A stretch of DNA of 64,000 nucleotides from Oenanthe sinensis (taxonomy: Eukaryota; Streptophyta; Magnoliopsida; Apiales; Apiaceae): contig CM053802.1 in the NCBI GenBank assembly GCA_028671895.1, positions 37,982,201 to 38,046,200 on the forward strand, given 5' to 3'. Below are positions 45,930 through 56,644 of the stretch, in pieces. Position numbers and translations under genes: made by a program. Every line of letters begins with the position of its first letter. Within the stretch, counting starts at the first letter, position 1. The notes under the pieces were generated by a model that was not told where the DNA came from, made no database searches, and worked only from the letters and a program-made list of their open reading frames with translations.

Positions 45930-47619
45930 CGGAGCTTCAAAAACGAAAACTAATGGAGCTGGCCTAGTGTTGCAAAGCCCGGATGGCTTCATTGTCGAGT
46001 ATGCAATTAGGTTGGATTTCCCGACAATAAATAACGAGGCAGAATACGAAGCTCTGATAGATGGGCTTGGTCTGGCCAGAACCTTGAGGGTAAAGAACGT
46101 GAAAGTATGTGGTGACTCAAGGTTAGTAATCTCTCAAGTAAATGAGGAGTTTGAAGCCCGAGAAGAGACTATGGCAAGATACTTGAGAATTGTTAAAGCT
46201 CAAGCCACACAGTTTGAAGAATGTCATTTTGAGTACATCCCAAGAGAGGAGAATATGAAGGCTGATGCCTTGTCTAAGTTTGCATCATCAGAGAATGAGA
46301 ATTACTCTAGCAGTGTTTACTTCCAAGTCTTGAAGACCCCGAGCATTAACGCTAGACTAGTAGCCCCGATTGGGCTGGGAGCATGTTGGATGGATCCCAT
46401 CAAGCTTTACTTGAAAACAGGGAAAACACCAACCAACCCTATGGAGGCACGAAAGTTATCAGTAAGGGCCCTGAGGTATGCCCTCATAGAAGGAATACTC
46501 TACAAGAAATCATACGTGATACCCTACTTGAAGTGTTTGAGACCCCACGAAGCTGAAACTGCCCTAAGGGAAGTTCACGAAGGAGTATGTGGTCAGCACC
46601 TAGGAAGCAGAGCTCTTGCTCACAAAGTCATGAGACTGGGATTTTATTGGCCTGAGATGCTTAAAGATGCTAAGGCGTATGTTAAGAAGTGCGATCGCTG
46701 CCAAAGGTTTGCACCCCTTGTTAGGCAGCCCCCTGAGATGCTGACGTCCATCAACTCTCCGCTCCCCTTTGCCATGTGGGGAATGGATATTCTAGGCCCG
46801 TTTCCTGTGGCCATTGCACAAAGGTAGTTCCTCATTGTTTCCATCGAATACTTTACTAAGTGGATAGAAGCCAAGCCCTTGGCCAAAATTGACACTAAGA
46901 ACGTAACTCAGTTCTTCTGGGAGAACGTCATATGCAGGTATGGGTTACCTCGAATCCTGGTGACGGACAATGGAACTCAATTCAACAGCAAGGAATTCAT
47001 GGAATACTGTGGGAATTATAACATTGAACTACGCTTTACTTCAGTAGCTCATCCGCAGTCAAATGGGCAAGCTGAAGTTGCTAATAGAATTATCCTAGAA
47101 GGACTCAAGAAAAGGATTGAACGCTCCCAAGGGACTTGGGTTTATGAGTTACTCCCAATCTTATGGGCATATAGAACTACTTGCAGAACATCAATAGGAG
47201 CTACTCCATTTCAACTAGCATATGGGGCTGAGGCAGTGGTGCCCGTCGAAGTTGCTCAAACGTCACCAAGGATACAAGAGTTTCAGGTTGACACTAATGA
47301 GGAAGGCATGAAGTTGGCCCTTGACTTAATAGACGAGCTGCGTGATGAAGCCAATGCTAGGATCGTAGAAAACCAAAAGAAAGCTTTGTTCTACTACAAC
47401 CTTAGGGTTAAGGAGAGGTTCTTCCGCAAAGGGGACTTAGTCCTGCGAAAGATCGAGGCATCTTGAGTTGGTCCCAAAGGCAAGCTAGCCCCAAACTGGG
47501 AAGGGCCATACCAAGTGAAAGAAGTCACAGGGGAAGGCGCGTATAAGCTCCAAACCCTTGAGGGGGTTGAAGTCCCTAGAAGCTGGAATGCTGCCAACTT
47601 GAGAATTTATTATGTTTAA
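45886..47619 (+). pseudogene. Tat element second RNase H and integrase (broken)
   Basis: After the frameshift comes a second RNase H of archaeal type (YWVLFFDGASKTKTNGAG, INNEAEYEALIDGL, CGDSRLVISQV, NMKADALSKFAS), the hallmark of Tat elements. Integrase follows: zinc domain H-x4-H type with HEGVCGQHLGSRALAHK and CDRCQRFAP; core with GMDILGPFPVA, VTDNGTQFNS and NGQAEVANR for the DDE residues; and a C-terminal LRKIEAS...GPYQV region. Two stops, TAG at 46825-46827 and TGA at 47464-47466, interrupt it. The frame ends TAA at 47617-47619. Confidence 0.9.
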
Positions 47620-47942
47620 ATTGTCAATTTTTATTTTCGAGAACATTTAATTATTGACTTGTTTAAGCCTTGAAGGCATAAGTTGTTTCTTTTTATACTA
47701 AATTATAAGTTTCGAGAAATGCTTTCTGTTTTCCTTATATGACGTTTGTCATTTTCACTTAGTCTTTTTACAAGCCTCGAGAGTAGTTGTTGTTTATGTT
47801 CAAGATAAACACGAAAAACAAAGCAAAACTAAGGCACGAAGTAAAAAGGCGGGAAAGTAAAATACATAAATAAGATCCCAAAGTCTGAATGTTTTTACAA
47901 AGCCCCTGGGGGCAACATAAATATGGAAATAAGAAATCCTAT
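47620..47942. other. Tat spacer between pol end and antisense gene end
   Basis: About 320 bp without coding capacity where the sense pol and the antisense gene converge. GCCCCTGGGGGC near 47901 is a short palindrome. Poly(A) signals for either gene were not clear. Confidence 0.5.
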
Positions 47943-49906
47943 CTACGCCTCTTCCTCCCCCTCCTCTTCTTCTCCTGAGGATTCCTCGCCGCTTGAGGAA
48001 GACGAACCCTCTTCACCTTCGTCAGATTCCTCTTCTCCAGAGGAACTCTCTTCTGTTGGGGCTGGGGGAGTTGTCTTGGGAACTGACCGCTGGGGAGATG
48101 GAGTGGGGCTAGGCTCGTTAGCCCTTTGTTGCCTAACATCAGGACTGCTGTCCCCCTCGGCTTCTTCCTGAGCTGCAATCAACTGCTTTAGAGCTTCAGC
48201 TGACTGGGGACTCTAAAAGTCCACTTTAGGGTCAAACAACGCTGGATGCTTCGCCAACACTACCTTCAATGCCTCATTCCAACCAATTGTGTAGTTGGAT
48301 GGAAAAAGAAGACCGTCATGCTGCTGAATCAAGTCTTGATACTCCTCCGAGCCCAAATATTTGTCAATGGTTGCGTTCTGATCGGCCCGGAGCTCTACTA
48401 TCTCAGCTTGAGCCCGCATTATCATATCCTCCTTTTCCACCAACTCCTCCTCCAAATGCTTTATTTTGGCATTGGCCTTAGTAAGCTCCTTTTTATGCTT
48501 CCCCGCTTGAACTTTCCACGACTCCGTCCGGTGGAGGGAAGCCTGAAAATAGGCGTTGTCCTGAAAAACCAACAAACCACGTTAAAACACATCAAAGGCC
48601 AGGTGTAGTGTGTGCAAGTGAAGTGCAAATTGGATAAGTGAAGAAACTTACCGACGCCAGTGCTTGTACACCCAAAGCTTTGGTGCTCTCCTCGTCTTGT
48701 CCCAAAACGATATCCTTGTAATCACAAGGAGTTAAAGAGTGGAGGGACCAATCCCTAGCATGATCCGTGCAGCCGATCACGGTATCCGACTTCCGAAATC
48801 CCCAGTCTGGTTTATAAGCCAGGGATTTTGGTGCTATGACAGTTTCACTGCCTCATGCCACAGTTGGCTCAAAATGAGGTTGCAAAAAGGCCGGAGGCTC
48901 TTTCCCCTGTCTGGGGTCGTTCATCAGCCTTAGCCGCTTCATACGGCCAGTTTCTTCTACGGGTGGAATGGTCCACTCGTTGATTTGTGCAGCAGCTGAA
49001 AAAATGAACAGAACATGAGCATGACAGTAAAACAATCCAATGTGCAGAGTAAACAGACAAATCTAGGTAAGAATGGTATACCTTTATTCGAGGCCCTCGA
49101 TAGGCCCACTGCTTTTAGCCTGTACTCATCAAGAAGAGCCCAAGAGACTTCCTTGGTCTCCACCTGGGTGAGCGCAGCATAAGCATTCTGCTCCTCCAAA
49201 GAGAGCATGATTGACTCGGCGCTCCCATCTGCGACTTTTCCAAATGTGGGCCTAAAGAGAGTCCCTCAGTCTCCCCCTCCCATGAAATTTGAACAAAGTT
49301 TTCCTTCCAATGAAGGTTATTGTCGGGAATTGAAGAGTTATCGAAAATATGAGGTTTATTTGGCCTATGGGCTATGTGAACCCAGCCAAGTGAAAGGCTA
49401 GAAGAATTTTTGAATTGAAAACTTTTGCGAAACATGGGGACAGTCATTTTTATTTTCTTTTCTAAACAAAGAACCATAAAACAATGGATGAGCCTCCATC
49501 CATTGGGAACGATTTGAGAAGGGTGAATTTGAACGTCAGCTAAAAGTGTGGGAATGAATTCATGCAAAGGAAACCTAAGCCCCGCTAGCAGGGCATCTAT
49601 GTATACAAATAATTTGGAAGGGTGCCAATGGCAGGTCCTGTCGCCAGGCTCTGCCAAAGAAATGGTGAAATGGGGAGGAAAATTGAAAAGACGATTATAC
49701 TTTTCTACTAAATCAGAATCAAAAAACTTATTACTACGACTGTAAGAATCTAAATGGGACAAGCTAGGATACTTGTCCCCCATTTGGTTTATCATATCTA
49801 ACAAAGACATGTAAGGAGAATAAATTGGAATTCGTCGAAGGGGTTTACCTCTCTTAGCAGACCCCACATTCGTAGCTGCCACTCTTGAATTCTTCTTGTC
49901 AGCCAT
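47943..49906 (-). pseudogene. Antisense three-exon gene in the Tat element, gypsy-type transposon domain (PF04195-like)
   Basis: On the minus strand: exon 1 49906-49082, exon 2 48995-48652, exon 3 48560-47943, with GT-AG introns of 86 and 91 bp (AAAG|GTATACC, TTTTTTCAG|CTGC; GTCG|GTAAGT, TTTTTCAG|GACA). Start MADKKNSRVAATN at 49906 follows a minus-strand TATAAGAG (50050-50043). Exon 1 carries a domain I recognise as the 'putative gypsy type transposon' family (FPPHFTISLAEPGD, GLRFPLHEFIPTLLADVQ, QIVPNGWRLIHCF). Exon 3 holds a coiled coil (KELTKANAKIKHLEEELVEK) and a Ser/Glu-rich tail. Expected length about 595 residues. Breaks: a -1 shift in a G-run near 49270-49280 with a stop after it, TGA near 48855, TAG near 48214. 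Grande-type Tat elements are known to carry an antisense gene here; function unknown. Confidence 0.82.
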
Positions 49907-50042
49907 TTTCGAGCTACTGTGTATCCTCGAGAGTATTAGAAGCTGGGACTGCTTGAAGACTTGAGAGCTCGAAGTTGTAGAAGACTTTGAGGATTTGAGA
50001 ATTGAAAAATGAGAGGTGAGGGAAGTGAAGCCCCTCACTTCA

Positions 50043-50050
50043 CTCTTATA
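50043..50050 (-). promoter_or_regulatory. Probable TATA box of the antisense gene
   Basis: TATAAGAG on the minus strand lies about 140 bp upstream of the ATG at 49906. Transcription would start near 50015, which excludes the upstream in-frame extension to 50053 from the protein. Confidence 0.5.
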
Positions 50051-50399
50051 CAACCCTCAACCGGTCACCAACCCCGTCAAGTTTCACTTTCTACCGGCGT
50101 TTCAAGGTCACATTACCGTTGAAGGGGATATTAAACGGTACAACATGTAAAAGGCCTCATACGATAAAGCCCATGAAAGCCCACTAGAAGAATAAATAAA
50201 AGGAAAGGAAAAAGAAGCTTCTAGAACCAGGAAGAAGAATCTAGAAATTGGGCCAATAAAGGCCCATGGTCAATAAGCCCTAAGGCCCAATAACCAAAGG
50301 AAAAAGGCCCGTAAGACCTAAGATACTAAAGGCCCATGATTTAAAACCATTGGAGGTCCATAACCCAAGAGCCTATAAGGTTCCACTTAGTCAAGTTTG

Positions 50400-51665
50400 C
50401 ACAACCATGAGGCCCTCAATAACCTCGACCTCAAAGAGTTTTAAGGCCTAATTCGACCTTAATCCTAGTCGAAGGTTACACAGCCATGAGGCCCTCAATA
50501 ACTTCGACCTCAAAGAGTTTTGAGGCCTAATTCGACCTCGATCCTAGTCGAAAGATTATAAGGCCTTGAAGCCCCAAAGTGTTTCGACCTGTAAGAGATT
50601 TGAGTGTTTATTCGACTTCATTCCTGGTCGAAAGATATAAAGCCTTGTGGCCCCAAAGTATTTCGACCTGGAAGAGATTTAAGTGTTTATCCGACTTCAT
50701 TCCTAGTCGAAAATTATAAGGCCTTGAGGCCCTAAAGTTCTTAGACCTCAAAGAGTTTTGAGGTCTAATTCGACTTCGTTCCTAGTCGAAAGATATAAGG
50801 CCTTGAGGTCCCGAAGTATTTCAACCTCAAGGAGTTTTGAGGTCTAATTCGACCTCAGTCAAGGTCGAAATCAACCTTAGTCTCATTTTTGACCAAGTAG
50901 CCATAAAGGCCTATTCGATCTCAATCAAGGTCGAAATAGACATCATTATTTGTTTCGACCTCAAGGAATTTTGAGGCCTAATTCGACCTCAATTGAGGTC
51001 GAAGACAACCTTAGCCTCATTTTTGACAAAATAGCCGTGAAGGCCTATTCGATCTCAATCGAAGTCGAAATCGACCTCGGGACATTATTTCGACCTCAAG
51101 GATAATTGAGGCCTAAATCGACCTCGATCCCAATTGAAATCGATCTCGGGACATTATTTCGACCTCAAGGATAATTGAGGCCTAAATCGACCTGGATCCA
51201 AGTCGAAATCAATCTCAGTCACTCTGTTCGGCCTCGAAGTATTTTGGAATCCTGTTCGACCTCAATTCAGATCGAAATAGACCTTGAGTATGCAAATCAA
51301 CCTCATGCTAGTATTCAACCTCAAGGGATTTTCAACTCTTATTCGACCTCAAACGAGCTTGAATTCGACCTCAATCACATACTCGACCTCAAGGCAGTTT
51401 TCCCCTTTTGATCGACTTCAATCGAAGTCGATTTCGACCTCCAAATCGACCTGGGAGTGTATATGAAGTCCTGGTCGACCTCGATTTAAGTCGAATTCGA
51501 GCTCGATTCCAAGAATCGACCTGAAGTAGAATTTGAGGTCATTTTCGACCTCGATCTAGGTCGAAGTGGTCAAAATGACAGAAGCCCAAATCGACCTCAA
51601 ATCCCATCGACTTGGAGGTGGAATTGAGGTCGAAATCGACCTCATTTGAGGTCGAAATAGTTTGG
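50400..51665. repeat. TTCGACCTC / GAGGTCGAA repeat block of the Tat element
   Basis: About 1.25 kb built from TTCGACCTC and its complement. From 50420 to about 50830 it is arranged in roughly 79-bp units (ATTTCGACCTCAAAGAGTTT ... CTAGTCGAAAGATATAAGG); afterwards the spacing becomes irregular. Words in both orientations often abut, making palindromes; one perfect 22-bp palindrome lies at 50982-51003. The block lies between the promoter of the antisense gene and the 3' LTR. The ORFs at 51175-51466 only read the repeats. Confidence 0.9.
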
Positions 51666-51861
51666 ATCTCAAAAATTTTCTCATTTCTCTATAAATTTGT
51701 TAAAAATGATATCCTTGGGGGACCAATTTATAAGATGTTGATTCTTTAAAAGGATACAAGGCATGAGCCCAGAAAATAAGGATTGATTAAAATAAGTCAA
51801 AATCCTGGTAAGGCACTTAAAGCCCTTTATAAAACTTTACGAAAACTCACGAAATTTTCCC

Positions 51862-51878
51862 AAAAGTTGGGGGGCAAA
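51862..51878 (+). other. Tat element polypurine tract
   Basis: AAAAGTTGGGGGGCAAA directly precedes the 3' LTR and is the expected plus-strand primer site. Confidence 0.85.
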
Positions 51879-52453
51879 TGATATGGGTAGAAATAACCCT
51901 GAGGAAATAATAAATGAAACATTTATTATTTATTAGGCCTGATATGGTCCAAAGGCTTGGGCCCTTGAAACGAACTAGGAAAATAAATCCAAGGATCAAC
52001 TGGATTTGTAAATCCAGCCCACAAAGCTCTGTTGAAGCCATAGGCCCATTAAACCCTTATTATTAATTTCGTAATTAATTAATAATGGTCCAGTAAAGGC
52101 CCAAGAAGCCTGTTGATGGCCCTAATCCTAGAAGGATCTAGAAACCCAAGCATGGGAAGAGTCCATCGAGGACCCTCATTCCTAATAGGTTTAGACAACC
52201 CTAGGAGACTTGGCCATCAAGTCTCCTAATTCTAATCTAATTCCAAGGCCTTCATACGCCTATATAAAGGGCCTAACCCCTCAACCTTAGAACTACGTTT
52301 TGGCTTGATTCTCTAAACACAACAGAGATACGTAGGCAGTTAACAAAGACCAGAGATAGTCACGAAACGTTAGTGCAGCCATTAAAGCTCGAACCTCCCC
52401 CAAACCCTAGCATTAATTACGTATTAAAGACACCTCGTTTTTGATCCGTAACA
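51879..52453 (+). repeat. Tat element 3' LTR
   Basis: The 575-bp LTR runs from TGATATGGGTAG to GATCCGTAACA and is followed by GCTAT. It matches the 5' LTR apart from 7 substitutions and a 6-bp deletion near 52200; TATATAAAG at 52261-52269. Confidence 0.95.
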
Positions 52454-52458
52454 GCTAT

Positions 52459-52652
52459 CTTAAAACATGGATGAAATATAGATCTTGGCTCACTAGAAAG
52501 ATTTAATGAAATGTTTTTCGAATTCATAGTTAGTGCTATTGATTTGATAAAAATAGTGGGAGATATATATTATGAATGTATATGATAATCACTTGAACAT
52601 AATTAAACTTTTGCAACTAACTAATATGCATTTTAAACATTGTAGATATTTA
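52459..52652 (+). other. Copia-A copy 2 leader, right part
   Basis: Resumes exactly where the leader was cut at 41379. ATCTTGGCTCACTAGAAAG (near 52483) and the approach to the gag ATG match the minus strand of copy 1 near 1470 and 1310. Confidence 0.75.
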
Positions 52653-53381
52653 ATGGCAAACAACACAAATAACTTCTCTGTGAGAGCAACCCTTGAGAAG
52701 GACAAGTTGAGATGAACTAACTTCCTTGATTGGTATAGGAATTTGAGGATTGTCCTCAGATAGGAGCGAAAGATTCACGTTATTGAAATTCCTTCACCTG
52801 CTCTTCCTGCTGAGAATGCAACTTGTGTTCAGTAAAATGCTTATCAGATGCATATTGATGATGTGAATGATGTTGCGTGTCTCATGCTTGCAACCGTGAG
52901 TGCTGAGATTCAAAAATAACATGAGCATATGGATGCTTATGATATGATTGAACACCTTCAAATAATATTTGAGGGACAGGCTCGTCAAGAAAGGTTCAAT
53001 ACGAACAAAGCACTGTATGCTTGTAAACAGGGAGAGCGTAAACCTGTTCAATCACATGTTCTAAAGATGATAGGTTATATTGAGTATCTTGATACTTTGG
53101 GTTTTCCGATTGGTCCGGAAGCTCAGATTGACTTGATCTTGCAATCTTTAAACAAAAAATATACTCATTTTATTATGAACTACAATATGAATGAGATAGA
53201 CAAAACACCCACTGAATTGTTGGCCATATTACGAACTGCTGAAACCAACATGAAAAAGGCTGAACCTGCCGCCATGATGATGGTAGACAATAAAGGTAAG
53301 ACTAAAAGGAAAGGCAAATGGAAGGGAAAAAAGAAGATTGGATCTGCTTCTGGTCCCAAGCCAAAGACCAATCCCAAATAG
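52653..53381 (+). pseudogene. Copia-A copy 2 gag
   Basis: Starts MANNTNNFSVRATLEKDKL at 52653 and aligns throughout with gag of copy 1 (FLDWYRNLRIVL, YIEYLDTLGFPIG, FIMNYNMNEIDKTPTELLA, KGKWKGKKK). At least four stops occur in the N-terminal third (first near 52713); from 52929 to the final stop at 53379-53381 the frame is open. The N-terminal damage means no functional Gag is made. Confidence 0.85.
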
Positions 53382-54555
53382 GCTTTAAAGCCTAAGGGTG
53401 CTGTTGCATAGGGTGATTGTCACTACTGTGGTAAACCAGGTCATTGGAAGAGAAACTGTCATGCTTATTTGGAGGATCTGAAGAAGAAGAAGAAGGCTGG
53501 TCAAGAATCTGATTCAGGTATTTATGATATAGAGGTCAATTTGTCAACTTCTACATCATGGGTATTAGATACTGGATGTAGTTCTCACATTTGTATAAAT
53601 GTGCAGGAGCTGTAAAGGAGTAGGACTTTGGCAAAGGGAGAGGTCGACCTACGAGTTGGCAATGGAGCAAAGGTTGCTACCTTAGCTATAGGGACTTATT
53701 ATTTATCGTTGCCCACTGGACTTATTTTAGAACTTGAGAACTGTTTTTACGTGCCTGCAATTTGTAGAAACATTATTTCGGTTTCTTGTTTGAACAAGAA
53801 AGGTTTTGCATTTTCAATTCAGAACAATAGTTGTTCCTTTTCTTTGAATAATGTTACCTATGGGGTTGCACATTTATTTAATGTTTATATGTTCTTGATT
53901 TAGACACTCTTATCTATAATGTGAATAACAAACGTCTTAAATCTAATGACTCAAATCAAACATACATTTGGCACTGTTGTTTAGGCCATATAAATGAGAA
54001 GCGCATTTCCAAGTTACAAGAGGATGGATACTTTGATAAGTTTGACTTTGAATCATACGAAGCATGCTAACCTTGTCTCATTGGAAAAATGACTAAAGCT
54101 CCTTTTACTGGACAATGTGAAAGAGCCACTAAACGATTAGAACTTATACATAGTGATGTATGTGGTCCTATGCATACTATGGCAAGTGGTGGCTTTTACT
54201 ACTTTATCACGTTTACTGATGATTTCAGTAGATATGGATATATGTATCTTATGAAGAACAAATCCGATTCTTTTGAAAAGTTCAAAAATTACAAAGCTAA
54301 AGCAGAAAAACAAACTGGCGGAAGTACTAAGACTCTACGATCTGATCGTGGAGGTGAATACTTGAGCCATGAATTTAAGAGTTTATTAAAAGAGTGTGGT
54401 ATTGTATCACAACTCACTCCTCCCGGAACACCACAATGGAATGGAGTTTCTGAAAGGAGGAATCGTACTTTGATGGACATGGTACGTCGATGATGAGTCA
54501 TGCAGATCTTCCAATTAGTTTTTGGGGCTATGCCCTGGAGACGGCTACTTATACT
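53382..54555 (+). pseudogene. Copia-A copy 2 zinc knuckle, protease, integrase (truncated)
   Basis: CCHC knuckle CHYCGKPGHWKRNC near 53421, protease SWVLDTGCSSHIC near 53558 (D-T-G intact), ICRNIISVSCLNKKGF, then GAG-pre-integrase and an integrase core with IHSDVCGPM, FTDDFSRYGY, LRSDRGGEY and NGVSERRN (54089-54493). Stops at 53615, 53901 and 54068 and a frameshift near 54490 break the frame. At about 54556 the sequence jumps from the integrase C-terminal half into the last part of RT, so an internal deletion has removed the RT catalytic domain. Confidence 0.85.
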
Positions 54556-55326
54556 TAACCGAGAAATAATTTCTCAATGAAAGACTTAGGCGTTGCGACC
54601 TATATATTAGGGATCTGGATATATAGAGATAGATCAAGGAGATTGATTGGCCTAAGTTAGAGTACATACATTGACAAAGTTTTACATCAATTTTGAATGC
54701 AAAGAGGCTAAAATGGATATGTCCCAATGTCTCATGGGATAGTGATCTCAAAATAAAATTTGTCCTAAATCATTGGATGATAATGACCGCATGAGTAAAA
54801 TTCCATATGCGTCAGTAATTAGTTTTATAATGTATGCAATGATATGTACTCGTCCTGATGTCTCGTATGCTTTAAGCATGACGAGTAGATACCGGTCTAA
54901 TCCAGGTGAAGGTCACTGGACGGTAGTCAAGAATATTCTTAAGTATTTGAAGAGGACTAAAGATTCATTCTTGTTATATGGAGGAGATGTGAAGCTAGTT
55001 GTAAGAGGTTTCAGTGATGCTGGTTTCTAGACAGATAACGATGATTTAATGTTTCTGTCTGGCTTTGTGTTTTATCTATTTTTATTGAGATGTTGTATGC
55101 TAGAATGGTTCACAACAGAGACAGTTGTTGATTCTACAATAGAGCCTGAGTATATTGATGCTTGCGAAGTAGCCAAGGAGGCTGTTTGGGCATGTACTTA
55201 GGAGATATCACCTAATTAATAAGATTAATGATCAAGGAGATATACATATATGTAAAGTGCATACTAATAATAATATTGCAGACCCACTGACTAAGGCTTT
55301 GTCGCAGCAGAAGCACGAAAATCACA
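54556..55326 (+). pseudogene. Copia-A copy 2 RT end and RNase H
   Basis: Enters at NNFSMKDLGVATYILGI, downstream of where the YVDD box should be. Then STYIDKVLHQF, IPYASVISFIMYAMICTRPD, SRYRSNPGEGHWTVVKNILK and FSDAGF (RNase H start), with stops near 54655, 54693 and 55028. The copia end ADPLTKALSQQKH is at 55279-55317. Directly after it, at about 55327, the middle of another gag begins (copy 3). Confidence 0.8.
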
Positions 55327-56644
55327 CTAGCATATAGATGCTTATAAGACGATTGAGCACAAGATATATTTGAAAATAAAAGGGCACTATACACTTACAA
55401 ATAAGGAGAGTGAGACCCGGTTACACCACATGTTCTAAAGATTATAGGGTATAATGAGAACCTTTGATATTTTGGGTTTCCAGATTGGTCTGGAGACTTA
55501 GTTAGATTTGATATTACAATCTTTGGACAAATATTATTCTTAGTTTGTTATGAACAATAAAATGAATAAGATTGGTAAAACACCCATTGAGTTGCTAGGC
55601 ATGTTGAGAACTGTTGAAAGCAATATGATAAATGTATGAACTTCTACTATATTGATGGTAAACATAGGGAATGCAAAAGGGAAAAGAAAATGGAAAGGCA
55701 AGGAGAAGATTTGATCTAGTTCCGTTGTCAAACCAAAGTCCAATCCCTAAAGTAGACTCTAAAGTCTGAATGAGGTGTTGATAAATAAGACGATTGTCGC
55801 TTCTGTGGAAAATTGGGAGACTGGAAATTAAACTGTCATGCTTATTTGGAAGATCTGAAAAAGATGATCAATAAGGGTCAAGCTCCAGGTATCGGGTTAG
55901 AATTGGAGTAAAAGTAGTTGCTCTGGTTAAAGGAACTCATTACTTAACTTTTAGCCTATAAGGAAAATTTAGAACTTAATAATTGTTATAACGTGCTTGT
56001 AATTGGCAGAGACATTATTTCAGTTTCTTGTCTGGACAAGAAAGGCTTTTTATTTTAATTAAATAACAATAGTTGTTTATTCTATTTTGATGATGAGGCT
56101 TATTATGTTGCACAACTAATTAATAATTTATATGTTCTAAAATGACTCAAATCAAATATTACATTTGGCACTGTTATTGAGGCCATATTAATGAGAAACG
56201 CATTTCCAGAATACATAAGGATGTATTCATGGATAAGTTTGATTGTGAATTATACAAAATGATGATAATCTTGGTTTATTTGGCAAAATGACTAAAGCTC
56301 CTTTTACCGGACATGGTGAAGGGGTCATTGAACGGGTATGACTTATACATAGTGATATATGTGGTTATATGTGTACGATGACAAAAGGTATATTTTATTA
56401 ACTTCATAAAATTTATTAATTATTTTAGTAGATACGGATATATTTATCTTTTGAAGAACTAATCCGAATCATTTGAAAAGTTCAAAGACTATAAAGATGA
56501 AGTAGAAAATATCAAAGAAATTTTTTTTTGATAGGAGGGATCACACCTTGTTGGACATGGTGCGATCAATGTTGAGTCAAGGAATTTTCCAATTAGTTTC
56601 TGGGATTGCACCCTGGAAACGGCTCTACATACACTTAACCGTGT
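55327..56644 (+). pseudogene. Copia-A copy 3: decayed gag to integrase fragment
   Basis: Begins inside gag at a place matching HMDAYDMIEHL of copy 2, then LGFQIGLET, FVMNNKMNKIGKTPIELLG, GKRKWKGKEK; a ruined zinc knuckle near 55797; protease-distal VVALVKGTHYLTF; GAG-pre-integrase HINEKRISRIHKD; integrase fragments YFSRYGYIYLLKN and ETALHTLNR. Stops and small indels are very frequent, so this is the most decayed copy of the family. It ends at ACCGTGT (56638-56644) where the Tekay LTR is inserted; CGTGT would be its target duplication. Confidence 0.8.

Larger units (their letters stand above)
41380..52453 (+). mobile_element. Complete Ty3/gypsy element of the Tat lineage
   Basis: An 11,074-bp element with a perfect target duplication GCTAT (41375-41379 and 52454-52458), LTRs at 41380-41960 and 51879-52453, a primer site at 41962, and the order gag, protease, RT, RNase H, second (archaeal-type) RNase H, integrase. 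RT before integrase makes it gypsy; the extra RNase H and long 3' region with an antisense gene are Tat (Retand/Grande-like) traits. LTRs differ by 7 substitutions and a 6-bp indel by eye. Removing it rejoins the Copia-A leader so that it matches copy 1. Gag-pol is defective: start codon changed, several stops, one frameshift. Confidence 0.95.

Noticed and set aside
49907..50053. N-terminal extension of the antisense Tat gene to 50053.
   Set aside because: The extension overlaps the predicted TATA box, so it would not be in the mRNA; MADKKNS at 49906 is the better start.
51175..51466. ORFs in the TTCGACCTC block as proteins.
   Set aside because: They read the nucleotide repeats and have no independent coding signature.
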